Positions 1-6,300 of a DNA stretch of 11,655 nt are shown piece after piece. The stretch covers positions 1 through 11,655 of the forward strand of contig JAKAQQ010000005.1 of NCBI GenBank assembly GCA_021819635.1, written 5' to 3'. Origin of the DNA: Pseudomonadota bacterium. GTDB taxonomy: Bacteria > Pseudomonadota > Gammaproteobacteria > JAKAQQ01. The number at the start of each line of letters is the position of its first letter. The stretch's first letter is position 1. Below the pieces are notes generated by a model, which worked only from the letters and a program-made list of their open reading frames with translations, made no database searches and had not been told where the DNA came from. The position numbers and the translations under genes are program-made.

Positions 1-47
1 CCGAGCGCCAGAATGCGGCGGCGACGGGCGGGAAAACGGGGCGGCAT
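1..47 (-). CDS. Start of an unrecognised gene downstream of rpsF (partial, runs off the window)
   Basis: An ATG at 47-45 on the minus strand lies 26 bases past the rpsF stop. A GGAG ribosome-binding site sits 7 bases upstream of it. The 15 visible codons read MPPRFPARRRRILAL. This is very basic and then turns hydrophobic, as at the start of a membrane or exported protein. Family knowledge: in gammaproteobacteria rpsF is normally followed by priB, rpsR and rplI. The visible residues do not resemble the usual start of S18, PriB, Ssb or L9, so I do not assign a function. Position and ribosome-binding site suggest cotranscription with rpsF. Too little is visible to exclude a divergent S18 or a chance ORF. 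Confidence 0.4.
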   Translation of the reverse strand, partial: MPPRFPARRRRILAL

Positions 48-73
48 GGCAAATCTCCGGGGGCGTTCGGGCG

Positions 74-619
74 TCAGGAAGCGTCGTCCGGCGAGGAGGA
101 CTCGTCCTCTTCGTCCGGCGATTCGTCGGAGAGGCCGATGCCGGCTTCTTCGGCTTCGGCTTCGGCTTCGGCTTCGGCGTCGGTTTCGGCGTCAGGATCC
201 GCCTCCTCACGGGGCTGTCCTTCCCCCTCTTCCGCCTGCCCGGCGAGCGTCCGTTCGGCGGCGAGGCGCTGCTGTTCGCGTTCCCGCGCGTCCTTCTCCT
301 GACGGTCACGCATCATCGGCGACATGGCCGTGATGGGGGCTCCGCGGCGAATGATGATGTGACGGAGGACCGCGTCGTTGAAGCGGAAGGCCTCCTCAAG
401 GGCGCTCAGGGTCGCGTCGTCGCACTCAATGTTCAGAAGCGCGTAGTGGGCCTTGTGCAGTTTGTTGATGCTGTAGGCGAGCTGGCGCCGCCCCCAGTCT
501 TCGTTACGGTGGACGATGCCCGACCCGTTTTCGATCAGGCTCCGGTAGCGCTGGAGCATGCCGGGAACCTGCTCGCTCTGATCGGGGTGAACAAGAAAAA
601 CAACTTCGTAGTGGCGCAT
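74..619 (-). CDS. rpsF: Small ribosomal subunit protein S6 (bS6) with extended acidic tail
   Basis: bS6 binds 16S rRNA with S18 in the platform of the 30S subunit. The first ~100 residues are textbook bS6: [14 protein letters not shown] at the start, then [19 protein letters not shown] and [10 protein letters not shown]. This is very close to the gammaproteobacterial form. The ATG at 619-617 starts exactly at the family start, with AGAGG 11 bases upstream; the frame is open further upstream but that extension is not S6-like. At 181 residues it is clearly longer than the usual ~95-135. The extra length is a C-terminal tail from about residue 105, first Arg/Gln/Glu-rich and helical, then strongly acidic with Ala-Glu alternation, ending in Asp/Ser/Glu. 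Family knowledge: acidic S6 tails occur in enterobacteria and are modified by RimK, which adds glutamates. Whether that happens here is unknown. The first gene after a divergent promoter region, it probably leads a ribosomal operon running off the left edge. Confidence 0.96.
   Translation of the reverse strand: MRHYEVVFLVHPDQSEQVPGMLQRYRSLIENGSGIVHRNEDWGRRQLAYSINKLHKAHYALLNIECDDATLSALEEAFRFNDAVLRHIIIRRGAPITAMSPMMRDRQEKDAREREQQRLAAERTLAGQAEEGEGQPREEADPDAETDAEAEAEAEAEEAGIGLSDESPDEEDESSSPDDAS
145..193. repeat. Degenerate hexamer repeat (cggctt) in the rpsF tail
   Basis: Four perfect copies of cggctt lie at 151-174, followed by degenerate copies (cggcgt, cggttt, cggcgt) to about 193. On the minus strand they encode the Ala-Glu alternation of the S6 tail. 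A 6-base unit changes length without shifting the frame, so tail length may vary between strains; that is inference. Confidence 0.8.
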
Positions 620-675
620 CGCGCTCGGGACCTCTCGGACAAAGGCCTCCCGCGGGAGCGGTGAGGCAAGGCGGG

Positions 676-716
676 GGGCGGTCACGACCGCCCGTTCCGT
701 GAGGACAGCCCCACGG
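676..716 (-). promoter_or_regulatory. Two stem-loops in the rpsF 5' leader
   Basis: A perfect 8-base inverted repeat (gggcggtc / gaccgccc) lies at 676-683 and 686-693. A second stem lies at 697-704 and 709-716 (ccgtg with cacgg, extended past one mismatch). Both fall within the expected rpsF mRNA leader, downstream of the TATAAT at 731-726. Family knowledge: rpsF leaders in many bacteria carry a structure bound by the S6:S18 complex for autoregulation. I see the stems but cannot confirm the specific S6:S18 motif, so the function is inference. Confidence 0.45.
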
Positions 717-725
717 GACAGGCGG

Positions 726-731
726 ATTATA
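726..731 (-). promoter_or_regulatory. Predicted -10 element of the rpsF promoter
   Basis: The minus strand reads a perfect TATAAT at 731-726 in otherwise very GC-rich DNA. A start would be expected near 719, giving a leader of about 100 bases before rpsF. No good -35 box is visible 16-18 bases upstream. Confidence 0.5.
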
Positions 732-807
732 GCCGATGGCCCGCCCGCCGGAGGGCTCCCGTCCGCCCTGGCCCTCCCCGCCCCGCCCGCGGGCGTTTCG
801 GTCCGCG

Positions 808-816
808 TGATAAAAT
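808..816 (+). promoter_or_regulatory. Predicted extended -10 promoter of the fluoride unit
   Basis: TGA followed by TAAAAT at 808-816 forms an extended -10 element (TGN-TAAAAT). Transcription would begin around 822-824, directly before the first paired base of the riboswitch at 825. No clear -35 box is visible, as is tolerated with an extended -10. The exact fit with the riboswitch start is the main support. Confidence 0.65.
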
Positions 817-824
817 ACATACCG

Positions 825-879
825 ACGCAAGGTGATGAAGTCCACCCTCAACCGCCTCCTCGGCTGATGACTTCTGCGT
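825..879 (+). ncRNA. Fluoride riboswitch (crcB motif)
   Basis: The region matches the crcB-motif fluoride aptamer. The outer stem P1 pairs acgca (825-829) with tgcgt (875-879). Then comes the conserved GGTGATG (831-837), which supplies the GGTG side pairing with CACC (843-846). AACCGCC (850-856) precedes a small stem GCC (854-856) with GGC (862-864), and the highly conserved CTGATGAC lies at 864-871. GAAG (837-840) can pair with CTTC (871-874). Family knowledge: the aptamer binds fluoride through magnesium ions and turns on fluoride exporters. The gene downstream is indeed crcB, which independently supports the call. No U-tailed terminator follows, so control is probably at translation. Confidence 0.93.
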
Positions 880-924
880 GCGGACCCGCAAGGGCCCGCG
901 AGGCACCACCTTCGAGGAGGAGGC

Positions 925-1026
925 ATGGATCGTTCGACGCCCGCTGTCGCCGGCTCGGGCCCCAACCCGGTGGGGACACTCGAGGTTCAGGGCGCTGTTT
1001 TCTCGCTCCTTGGAGCACGGTTGTGA
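925..1026 (+). CDS. 33-codon leader ORF coupled to crcB
   Basis: An ATG at 925 follows a very strong ribosome-binding site (GAGGAGGAGG at 914-923). The ORF encodes 33 residues (starts MDRSTPAVAG, ends SLLGARL) and stops at TGA 1024-1026. That stop overlaps the crcB GTG start at 1023 in a GTGA arrangement, typical of translational coupling. It lies between the fluoride riboswitch and crcB. I do not recognise the peptide, and its sequence looks unconstrained, with no membrane segment or cysteines. Its likely role is to bring ribosomes from the riboswitch-controlled site to crcB. It could instead be a chance ORF, but the strong ribosome-binding site and exact overlap argue against that. Confidence 0.65.
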   Translation: MDRSTPAVAGSGPNPVGTLEVQGAVFSLLGARL

Positions 1027-1397
1027 CGTTCGTCTACCTCGTCGCCTTCGGGATCCTCGGGGTGTTCCTCCGTTACGGCCAGACGATCGGCGTTCAGGAC
1101 CTCCTCGGGCGTGGCTTCCCCTGGGCCACGCTCTCGATCAACGTCGTGGGGTCGTTCCTCATGGGTTTTCTCTTCTTTTTTACCCTCGAGCACGCGCGCA
1201 TCAGTCCCGAGCTGCGAACGGGAATCCTGATCGGAGGGCTCGGCGCGTACACGACGTTCTCGACGTTCTCGATCGAGACCTACTTCCTCATTCAGCGGGG
1301 CGAGTTGGTCAAGGCGTTCCTCTACATCCTGGGGTCGGTGACGATTTCCCTTGGCGCCACCTTTGTGGGCGCCGTGCTCGCGCGGACGGTGCGCTGA
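1023..1397 (+). CDS. crcB: Fluoride ion channel CrcB/Fluc
   Basis: This small inner-membrane channel lets fluoride leave the cell; family members work as antiparallel dimers. The 124-residue length is typical, with four hydrophobic segments (about 3-24, 33-54, 66-90, 98-120). Family landmarks are visible: LRYG at 16-19, the conserved Asn40 in SINVVGSFLMG, and the TTFSTF signature at 77-82 with Phe79 and Phe82, the expected pore phenylalanines. Tyr101 probably matches the conserved polar-track tyrosine. The GTG at 1023 is chosen because GGAG lies 7 bases upstream and the protein then begins at the first membrane helix, as in the family. The start overlaps the stop of a short leader ORF. A fluoride riboswitch 144 bases upstream predicts induction by fluoride. 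Confidence 0.95.
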   Translation: MTFVYLVAFGILGVFLRYGQTIGVQDLLGRGFPWATLSINVVGSFLMGFLFFFTLEHARISPELRTGILIGGLGAYTTFSTFSIETYFLIQRGELVKAFLYILGSVTISLGATFVGAVLARTVR

Positions 1398-1399
1398 CG

Positions 1400-1421
1400 C
1401 CCGGGCGGGACGCCCGCCGGG
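1400..1421 (+). other. GC-rich stem-loop after crcB
   Basis: CCCGGGCGGG and CCCGCCGGG form an inverted repeat with a 3-base loop and one bulge, three bases after the crcB stop. No T-run follows, so it is not a classic terminator. It may reduce read-through or protect the crcB mRNA end; the next gene starts 80 bases after crcB. Confidence 0.35.
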
Positions 1422-1477
1422 ACGAACGGACGGCGAGCCGCTAAGCTAGGCGGCGAACCCTTCCTGCCGAGGCCGCG

Positions 1478-2896
1478 CTGAGTCTCTCCCGCAACAGCCT
1501 CTACAACATCGGCCTGGGCGCGGGGACGCTCGCCGTCTCGCTCGTTACGGTGCCGCTCTATCTTCGGACGATCGGTGAGGCACGTTACGGCATCCTCACG
1601 ATCGTCTGGCTTCTTCTGGGCTATTTCGGCGCGTTCGAGCTCGGCACCTCGCGGGCCACGGCGGGGTTTGTGGCCCGCCATCCGGAAGAACGAGGGCGGA
1701 TCTTCCTCCACGCGCTCGTGCTCAATCTCGTCGCCGGGGTGGTGGGCGCGGGGCTTCTGGCCGTGCTCTTCCCCCTCCTCGTCGGCCACGTCTTTCTCCT
1801 CTCCCCGCACGAACGTCGCGATCTCCTCGAGGTCCTTCCCCTGATGGCCGCGGCTGTGCCCGCCACCACCCTCGGGTTCATGCTGTCGGGCACCCTGGAA
1901 GGCCGGGAACGTTTTCTTCTCCTGAACGGGATCCAGCTCGCGACGAACGTCCTTCTCCAGACGGGCCCGCTCGTCGCGGCGCTCCTCGTGGGCCCCCACC
2001 TCGTCCTCATGATCACGACGGTGGTGGTCGCCCGTCTCCTGATGCTCGTCCCCCTCGGGTGGGCGGCGTTGAACGCGGCCCGTCCCCTGCCCCGCCCGCG
2101 TCTCGAGAAACTCTGGATGCGCCGTCTCCTCGGCTACGGTGGCTGGGTCACGCTCACCGGGCTCGTCACCCCCGTCATGGACTTCCTTGACCGTTTTGCG
2201 ATCGCCACGCTTCTCGGCCCGGTCGCCGTCACCGAATACGTCGTGCCCTTCAATCTCGCGGCACGGACGCGCGTGCTCCCCGCGTCGGTCACGCGCGCGC
2301 TATTCCCCAGGCTCTCCGCGCTGGCGCCGGCCGACGCCCACGCGCTCGGTGCACGAACCCTTCGCCATCTTGTGGCGCTCCTCACCCCGGCTCTTCTCCT
2401 GGCGCTTCTCCTCGCGGAGCCGTTCCTTCGCTGGTGGATCGGCGGGAGCTTCGCCGTCCGCGCCGCGCCTCTGGCCCGGACTCTCCTCGTGGGCGCCTGG
2501 GCGGCCGGCCTCGCCCTCGTGGGCTACGTGGCTCTTCAGGCCGCGGGCCGCCCGTCGCGCGTCGCCTGGATCCGCTGCGGCGAGGCTCCGTTTTTTCTCG
2601 CCGCTCTCTGGTGGGCTCTTGTCCATGTCGGTCTCCCGGGCGCCGCGTACACCTGGGCGGGATGGAGCCTTCTTGACGCCACCCTGCTCCTCGGCACGAG
2701 CGGTTTGCTCCGCGAGGTGTGGCCCCACGCCCTTGCGGGGCTCGTGCTCATGATCGCCGGGCTTGCGCTCGCCAAAGGCGGGGTCCCCTTGGTCGCGGCC
2801 CTCTTCCCCTTGGCCGGCGCCGTTGCGTTCGCCGTCGTGCTCGAACGGGACGGACTGCGCGCGTGGTGGAGAAGGAACGGGGGACCGGCGTCGTGA
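1478..2896 (+). CDS. Polysaccharide-type flippase (Wzx/MATE-like, COG2244 type)
   Basis: A very hydrophobic 472-residue protein with about 12 predicted membrane helices, resembling lipid-linked oligosaccharide flippases of the MATE/MVF superfamily. Such proteins move polyprenyl-linked sugars or O-antigen units across the inner membrane. The N-terminal pattern NSLYNIGLGAGTL, VPLYLRTIGEARYGI, LLGYFGAFELG is typical of the group. The frame is closed by a TAA at 1442, and no ATG, GTG or TTG occurs until a GTG at 1550, which would start inside the first helix. The CTG at 1478 gives an N-terminus like that of relatives, with GAGG 5 bases upstream, so I choose it as a rare start. It follows crcB by 80 bases on the same strand and may be cotranscribed. 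No glycosyltransferases lie nearby, so the substrate is unknown. Confidence 0.82.
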   Translation: MSLSRNSLYNIGLGAGTLAVSLVTVPLYLRTIGEARYGILTIVWLLLGYFGAFELGTSRATAGFVARHPEERGRIFLHALVLNLVAGVVGAGLLAVLFPLLVGHVFLLSPHERRDLLEVLPLMAAAVPATTLGFMLSGTLEGRERFLLLNGIQLATNVLLQTGPLVAALLVGPHLVLMITTVVVARLLMLVPLGWAALNAARPLPRPRLEKLWMRRLLGYGGWVTLTGLVTPVMDFLDRFAIATLLGPVAVTEYVVPFNLAARTRVLPASVTRALFPRLSALAPADAHALGARTLRHLVALLTPALLLALLLAEPFLRWWIGGSFAVRAAPLARTLLVGAWAAGLALVGYVALQAAGRPSRVAWIRCGEAPFFLAALWWALVHVGLPGAAYTWAGWSLLDATLLLGTSGLLREVWPHALAGLVLMIAGLALAKGGVPLVAALFPLAGAVAFAVVLERDGLRAWWRRNGGPAS

Positions 2897-3098
2897 AGGG
2901 GGGCGCCCGTCCCCGGACCTGTGGCGCGCCACGGTCTCGCACGAAGAAGCCCGGGGTCTTATCCTTCTTGCGCGGCACCGGTCTCTTGGACGTCGGACCG
3001 CTCCCCGCGCGGTTGCGGAGGCCGACCGCTCCCGGAGATCAACGGGGCGGAGGACCGGACACGCGTCTCCCCGGCCCGAGGGCGAACCGATGCCGCCA

Positions 3099-3138
3099 CG
3101 CGATGGGCGGGATGACCGCCCCTCCTCTGATGATCGCG
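3099..3138 (+). other. Stacked stem with 3' bulge in the gap
   Basis: CGCGAT (3099-3104) pairs with ATCGCG (3133-3138). GGGCGG (3105-3110) pairs with CCGCCC (3116-3121) around a GATGA loop. The 5' side is continuous over 12 bases, while the 3' side is interrupted by 11 bases (3122-3132). This could be a structured RNA or the end of the upstream transcript. No known RNA family is recognised. Confidence 0.4.
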
Positions 3139-3278
3139 AACCCCGGAGAGGAAGGCGCCCGATCGTTCGGCACCCATGGTTTCCCGTCTTGTGCCGGTAC
3201 TCCGGGACATCGTCCCTGCCGTGGGCCCGGCCCTTCGAATCCGGATGTTTCGCGCGCCCCGGTCGGGAAGTCGGTGTT

Positions 3279-3308
3279 GCGGTTGGCGGGGGGGCGCCCG
3301 CCAACCGC
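3279..3308 (+). promoter_or_regulatory. Perfect 12-bp hairpin just upstream of the helicase gene
   Basis: GCGGTTGGCGGG (3279-3290) and CCCGCCAACCGC (3297-3308) are exact reverse complements around a 6-base loop. The hairpin ends 29 bases before the helicase ATG. No T-run follows on either strand, so it is not an ordinary terminator. In RNA it would be a very stable 5' leader stem; in DNA it could be a protein-binding site. Either would fit control of the helicase gene, but this is inference. Confidence 0.55.
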
Positions 3309-3337
3309 CTCCTCTCTGGCGACGAACAGGTGAACCC

Positions 3338-6300
3338 ATGAAGATTCTCGAGTACATCGACCTCGATACGTCCCGTGTCACGGACGCCTACCGCAAGGTG
3401 GCCGACGCCATCGCCCGCGGAGACTTCGGGGCGGCACAAGTCAAAAAGCTTGTCAATCTGAGTCACGGCAAGTTCTACCGCGCCAAGCTCAACGACACCG
3501 ACCGGTTGCTGTTCTCGCTCGTACGGTACGGCGACGAGGTCTGCGCCCTGATGCTCGAGGTCATCGTCAACCACGACTACGGCAAGTCGCGCTTTTTGCG
3601 CGGGGCCACCATCGACGAAACCAAGATCCCGGACGGCGACGCCACCGACGCCCAGCAAGAGGCGCAGGTTCTGCGTTACCTGCATCCGGAACGCACCGTC
3701 GTTCACCTGCTCGACAAACCGATTTCCTTTGACGACGCGCAGGAGGTCATCTACCGTCAGTCCCCTCCCCTGATCGTGGCCGGCGGCGCCGGGAGCGGCA
3801 AGACGGCCTTGACCCTGGAGAAGTTGAAGCGTGTCGAAGGGGAAGTGCTTTACGTGACCCTCTCCGCCTACCTCGCCCAGAACGCCCGCGATCTCTATTA
3901 CGCCACCGGGTACGAGCATCCGGCGCAGGAGGCCGTCTTCCTTTCCTACCGTGACTTTGTCGAATCCCTCCAGGTCCCGGAGGGACGGGAGGCCACCTGG
4001 CGGGATTTTGCCGGTTGGTTCGCGCGGATGCGGCAGGCCTTCAAGGGCATCGATGGTCATCAGGCGTACGAGGAGATCCGCGGGGTGATCACCGCCGGGG
4101 CCGCGGGCCCGCTGACGCGGAACGACTATCGGGCGCTCGGTATTCGCCAGTCCATCTTCCCCGAAGGCCGCCGCGACGCGCTCTACGACCTCTTCGAGAG
4201 ATACCGGTCGTGGCTCGGCGAAGCCGGTCTCTTTGACCTCAATCTGGTGTCCCATGCGTGGCAAGGGCGGGCGGCGCCCCGCTACGATTTTGTCGTGGTT
4301 GACGAAGTGCAGGATATGACGGCCGTCCAGTTGACGCTCGTTCTGAAGACGCTCGGGAAGCCCGGCCATTTCCTTCTGTGCGGCGATTCCAACCAGATCG
4401 TGCACCCCAACTTCTTCTCCTGGGCGAAGGTGAAAAGCCTGTTCTGGAACGACCCGGAGCTCGCGGAACGGCAAGAGCTCAAGGTCCTTGCCGCCAACTT
4501 CCGCAACGGGGAGGAAGCGACGCGCCTCGCCAACCGGCTTCTCAAGATCAAGCAACGTCGCTTCGGCTCGATTGACCGCGAAAGCAACTTTCTCGTGCAG
4601 GCGGTCGGCGGGGCCACCGGCTGTGTCAGTCTGCTGCCCGACACGGAGGGCGTCACGAAGGAACTGAACGGGAAGACCCGTCAATCCACCCAGTTCGCGG
4701 TGCTGGTGATGCGCGACGAGGACAAGGCGGAGGCGCGCCGGCACTTCTCGACCCCTTTGCTCTTTTCCATCCACGAGGCCAAGGGTCTCGAGTACGAGAA
4801 TATCGTGCTCTACCGTTTCGTCTCCGATCACCGGGCCGAGTTCGCCGTCCTCGGAGAGGGCGTCGCGAAGCAGGATCTGGAGACGGATGCGCTCGAGTAC
4901 CGACGGGCGAAAGACAAGGGCGACAAATCGCTGGAAGTCTACAAGTTCTTTGTCAACGCGCTCTACGTGGCGTTGACGCGGGCCATCAAAAACCTCTACA
5001 TCATTGAATCGGATACCGCGCACCCTCTCTTTGAGTTGCTCGACCTGGCTCCGGGGGGGGCGGTGACGGTCGAGGCGAAGCAGTCGACGTCCGAAGACTG
5101 GCAGCGGGAGGCGCGCAAGCTCGAGCTTCAGGGCAAACAGGAACAGGCCGAGGCGATCCGTCGCAACATCCTCAGGGAGACGCCCGTCCCGTGGACGGTG
5201 CTCGACGAAGCGAAGGTCACGGCGCTCTTGATCAAGGTGTTTCGCGAAGAGGCCCCGGGCGGCAAGCAACGGCTGCAGCTCTACGAATACGCCACCTGCC
5301 ACGACGAACCGGTGCTGGCCGACTGGTTGGCCCGGGAAGCAAAGTTTGACGCGGGCAACGCCTTTCGGCAGCAACGCGCCACCCTGGGGCGCAAGAGCTA
5401 CAGTCAGTATTTCGCCAAGCACTTCAAGGACGTGCTGCATCAGTGCGACCAGTACGGGATCGAGCACCGTCTGCCGATGAACCAGACGCCGCTCATGGCC
5501 GCGGCCGCGGCCGGCAACGCCCCGCTCGCCGAGGCGCTCCTCGAGCGCGGCGCCGATCGCGAGGCGGTCGACCACTACGGATTGAACGCGCTCCACTGGG
5601 CGATGCGCGAGGCTTTCCGTGACGCGGCCTTTGCCCGCGGCCCCTTCGCCGCGCTGTTTGAATTGCTCGCCCCGACCGTGGTGGACGTCAACACGGGGGA
5701 GCGGCTGGTGCGCATCGACCGACAGCTTTCGGAATATTTCGTCTTCCAGACGCTGTGGACGCTCTTCAAATCACGCTTCACGCACCGGCAACGGCGGCCC
5801 TACGCCGCCTTCGACACGCAGACGATACTCGAGGCGTGGGCGCCGTTGCCCGCCAACGTCGTCCGTCCGGAACGCAACAAGCGGCCGTTTCTTTCCGCGG
5901 TGCTGTCCCGCAACGAAGTCGACCGTGAGTACGCTTACAACAGGGCCTTGTTTGTGCGCGTCGCCCAGGGCTGGTACCAGTTCAATCCGGCGCTTTCGGT
6001 CCGCCGCAAGCAAGCCCAGACCGACGTCTGGGTGCCGGTGTTCCGGGCGCTGAATCTTCCCTGGATTGGAGAGTTTGCCTGCGTCGATGCCCGGGAGGCC
6101 ATCGACGAATACCTGGCGGTGGCGAATCTCCCGGAGCGCACGACGCCCATTGCCGCCGAGCGCGCCGTTGCGCGCCAGGAAGCCGAGGCCCGGGCCTGGG
6201 AAAAGCAACAAGCCGAAGAACGCGCGGAGGAAGAGCGCCGACGCGCGAAGTGGCAAGCGATGAAACAGCAACCGGGGCACGATCCACAAACGCCCAAAAA

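Larger units (their letters stand above)
2897..3337. other. 441-base stretch without a convincing gene
   Basis: ORFs here are arginine- and proline-rich shadows without ribosome-binding sites or recognisable motifs. Visible structure: a 12-base palindrome gtggcgcgccac at 2921-2932; a two-part stem at 3099-3138; a spaced inverted repeat cggcac / gtgccg at 3168-3173 and 3191-3196; and a perfect 12-bp hairpin at 3279-3308. I see no clear -10/-35 pair. The region presumably holds the flippase transcript end and the helicase gene's promoter and leader. Confidence 0.6.

Noticed and set aside
2921..2932. Palindrome gtggcgcgccac as a regulator binding site
   Set aside because: A single GC-only-core 12-base palindrome is common in DNA of this composition, and nothing places it relative to a promoter.
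3230..3250. TTCGAATCC, resembling a tRNA T-loop
   Set aside because: The five bases on either side do not pair on either strand, and no anticodon or acceptor stem can be built around it.
3302..3314. CAACCGCCTCCTC, identical to 13 bases of the fluoride riboswitch (849-861), suggesting a second riboswitch
   Set aside because: The rest of the aptamer (GGNGATG upstream, CTGATGAC downstream) is missing. One 13-base match is about what chance gives in a window of this size and composition.
2959..3381. A 140-codon minus-strand frame in the gene-free region
   Set aside because: No motif, no ribosome-binding site, extreme arginine and proline content, and it overlaps the start of the helicase gene.
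2300..5596. A 1098-codon open frame on the minus strand opposite the helicase and flippase genes
   Set aside because: It is antisense to two genes with clear family motifs, is Arg/Glu/Val-rich without recognisable domains, and is expected where GC-rich codon use removes stop codons from the opposite frame.
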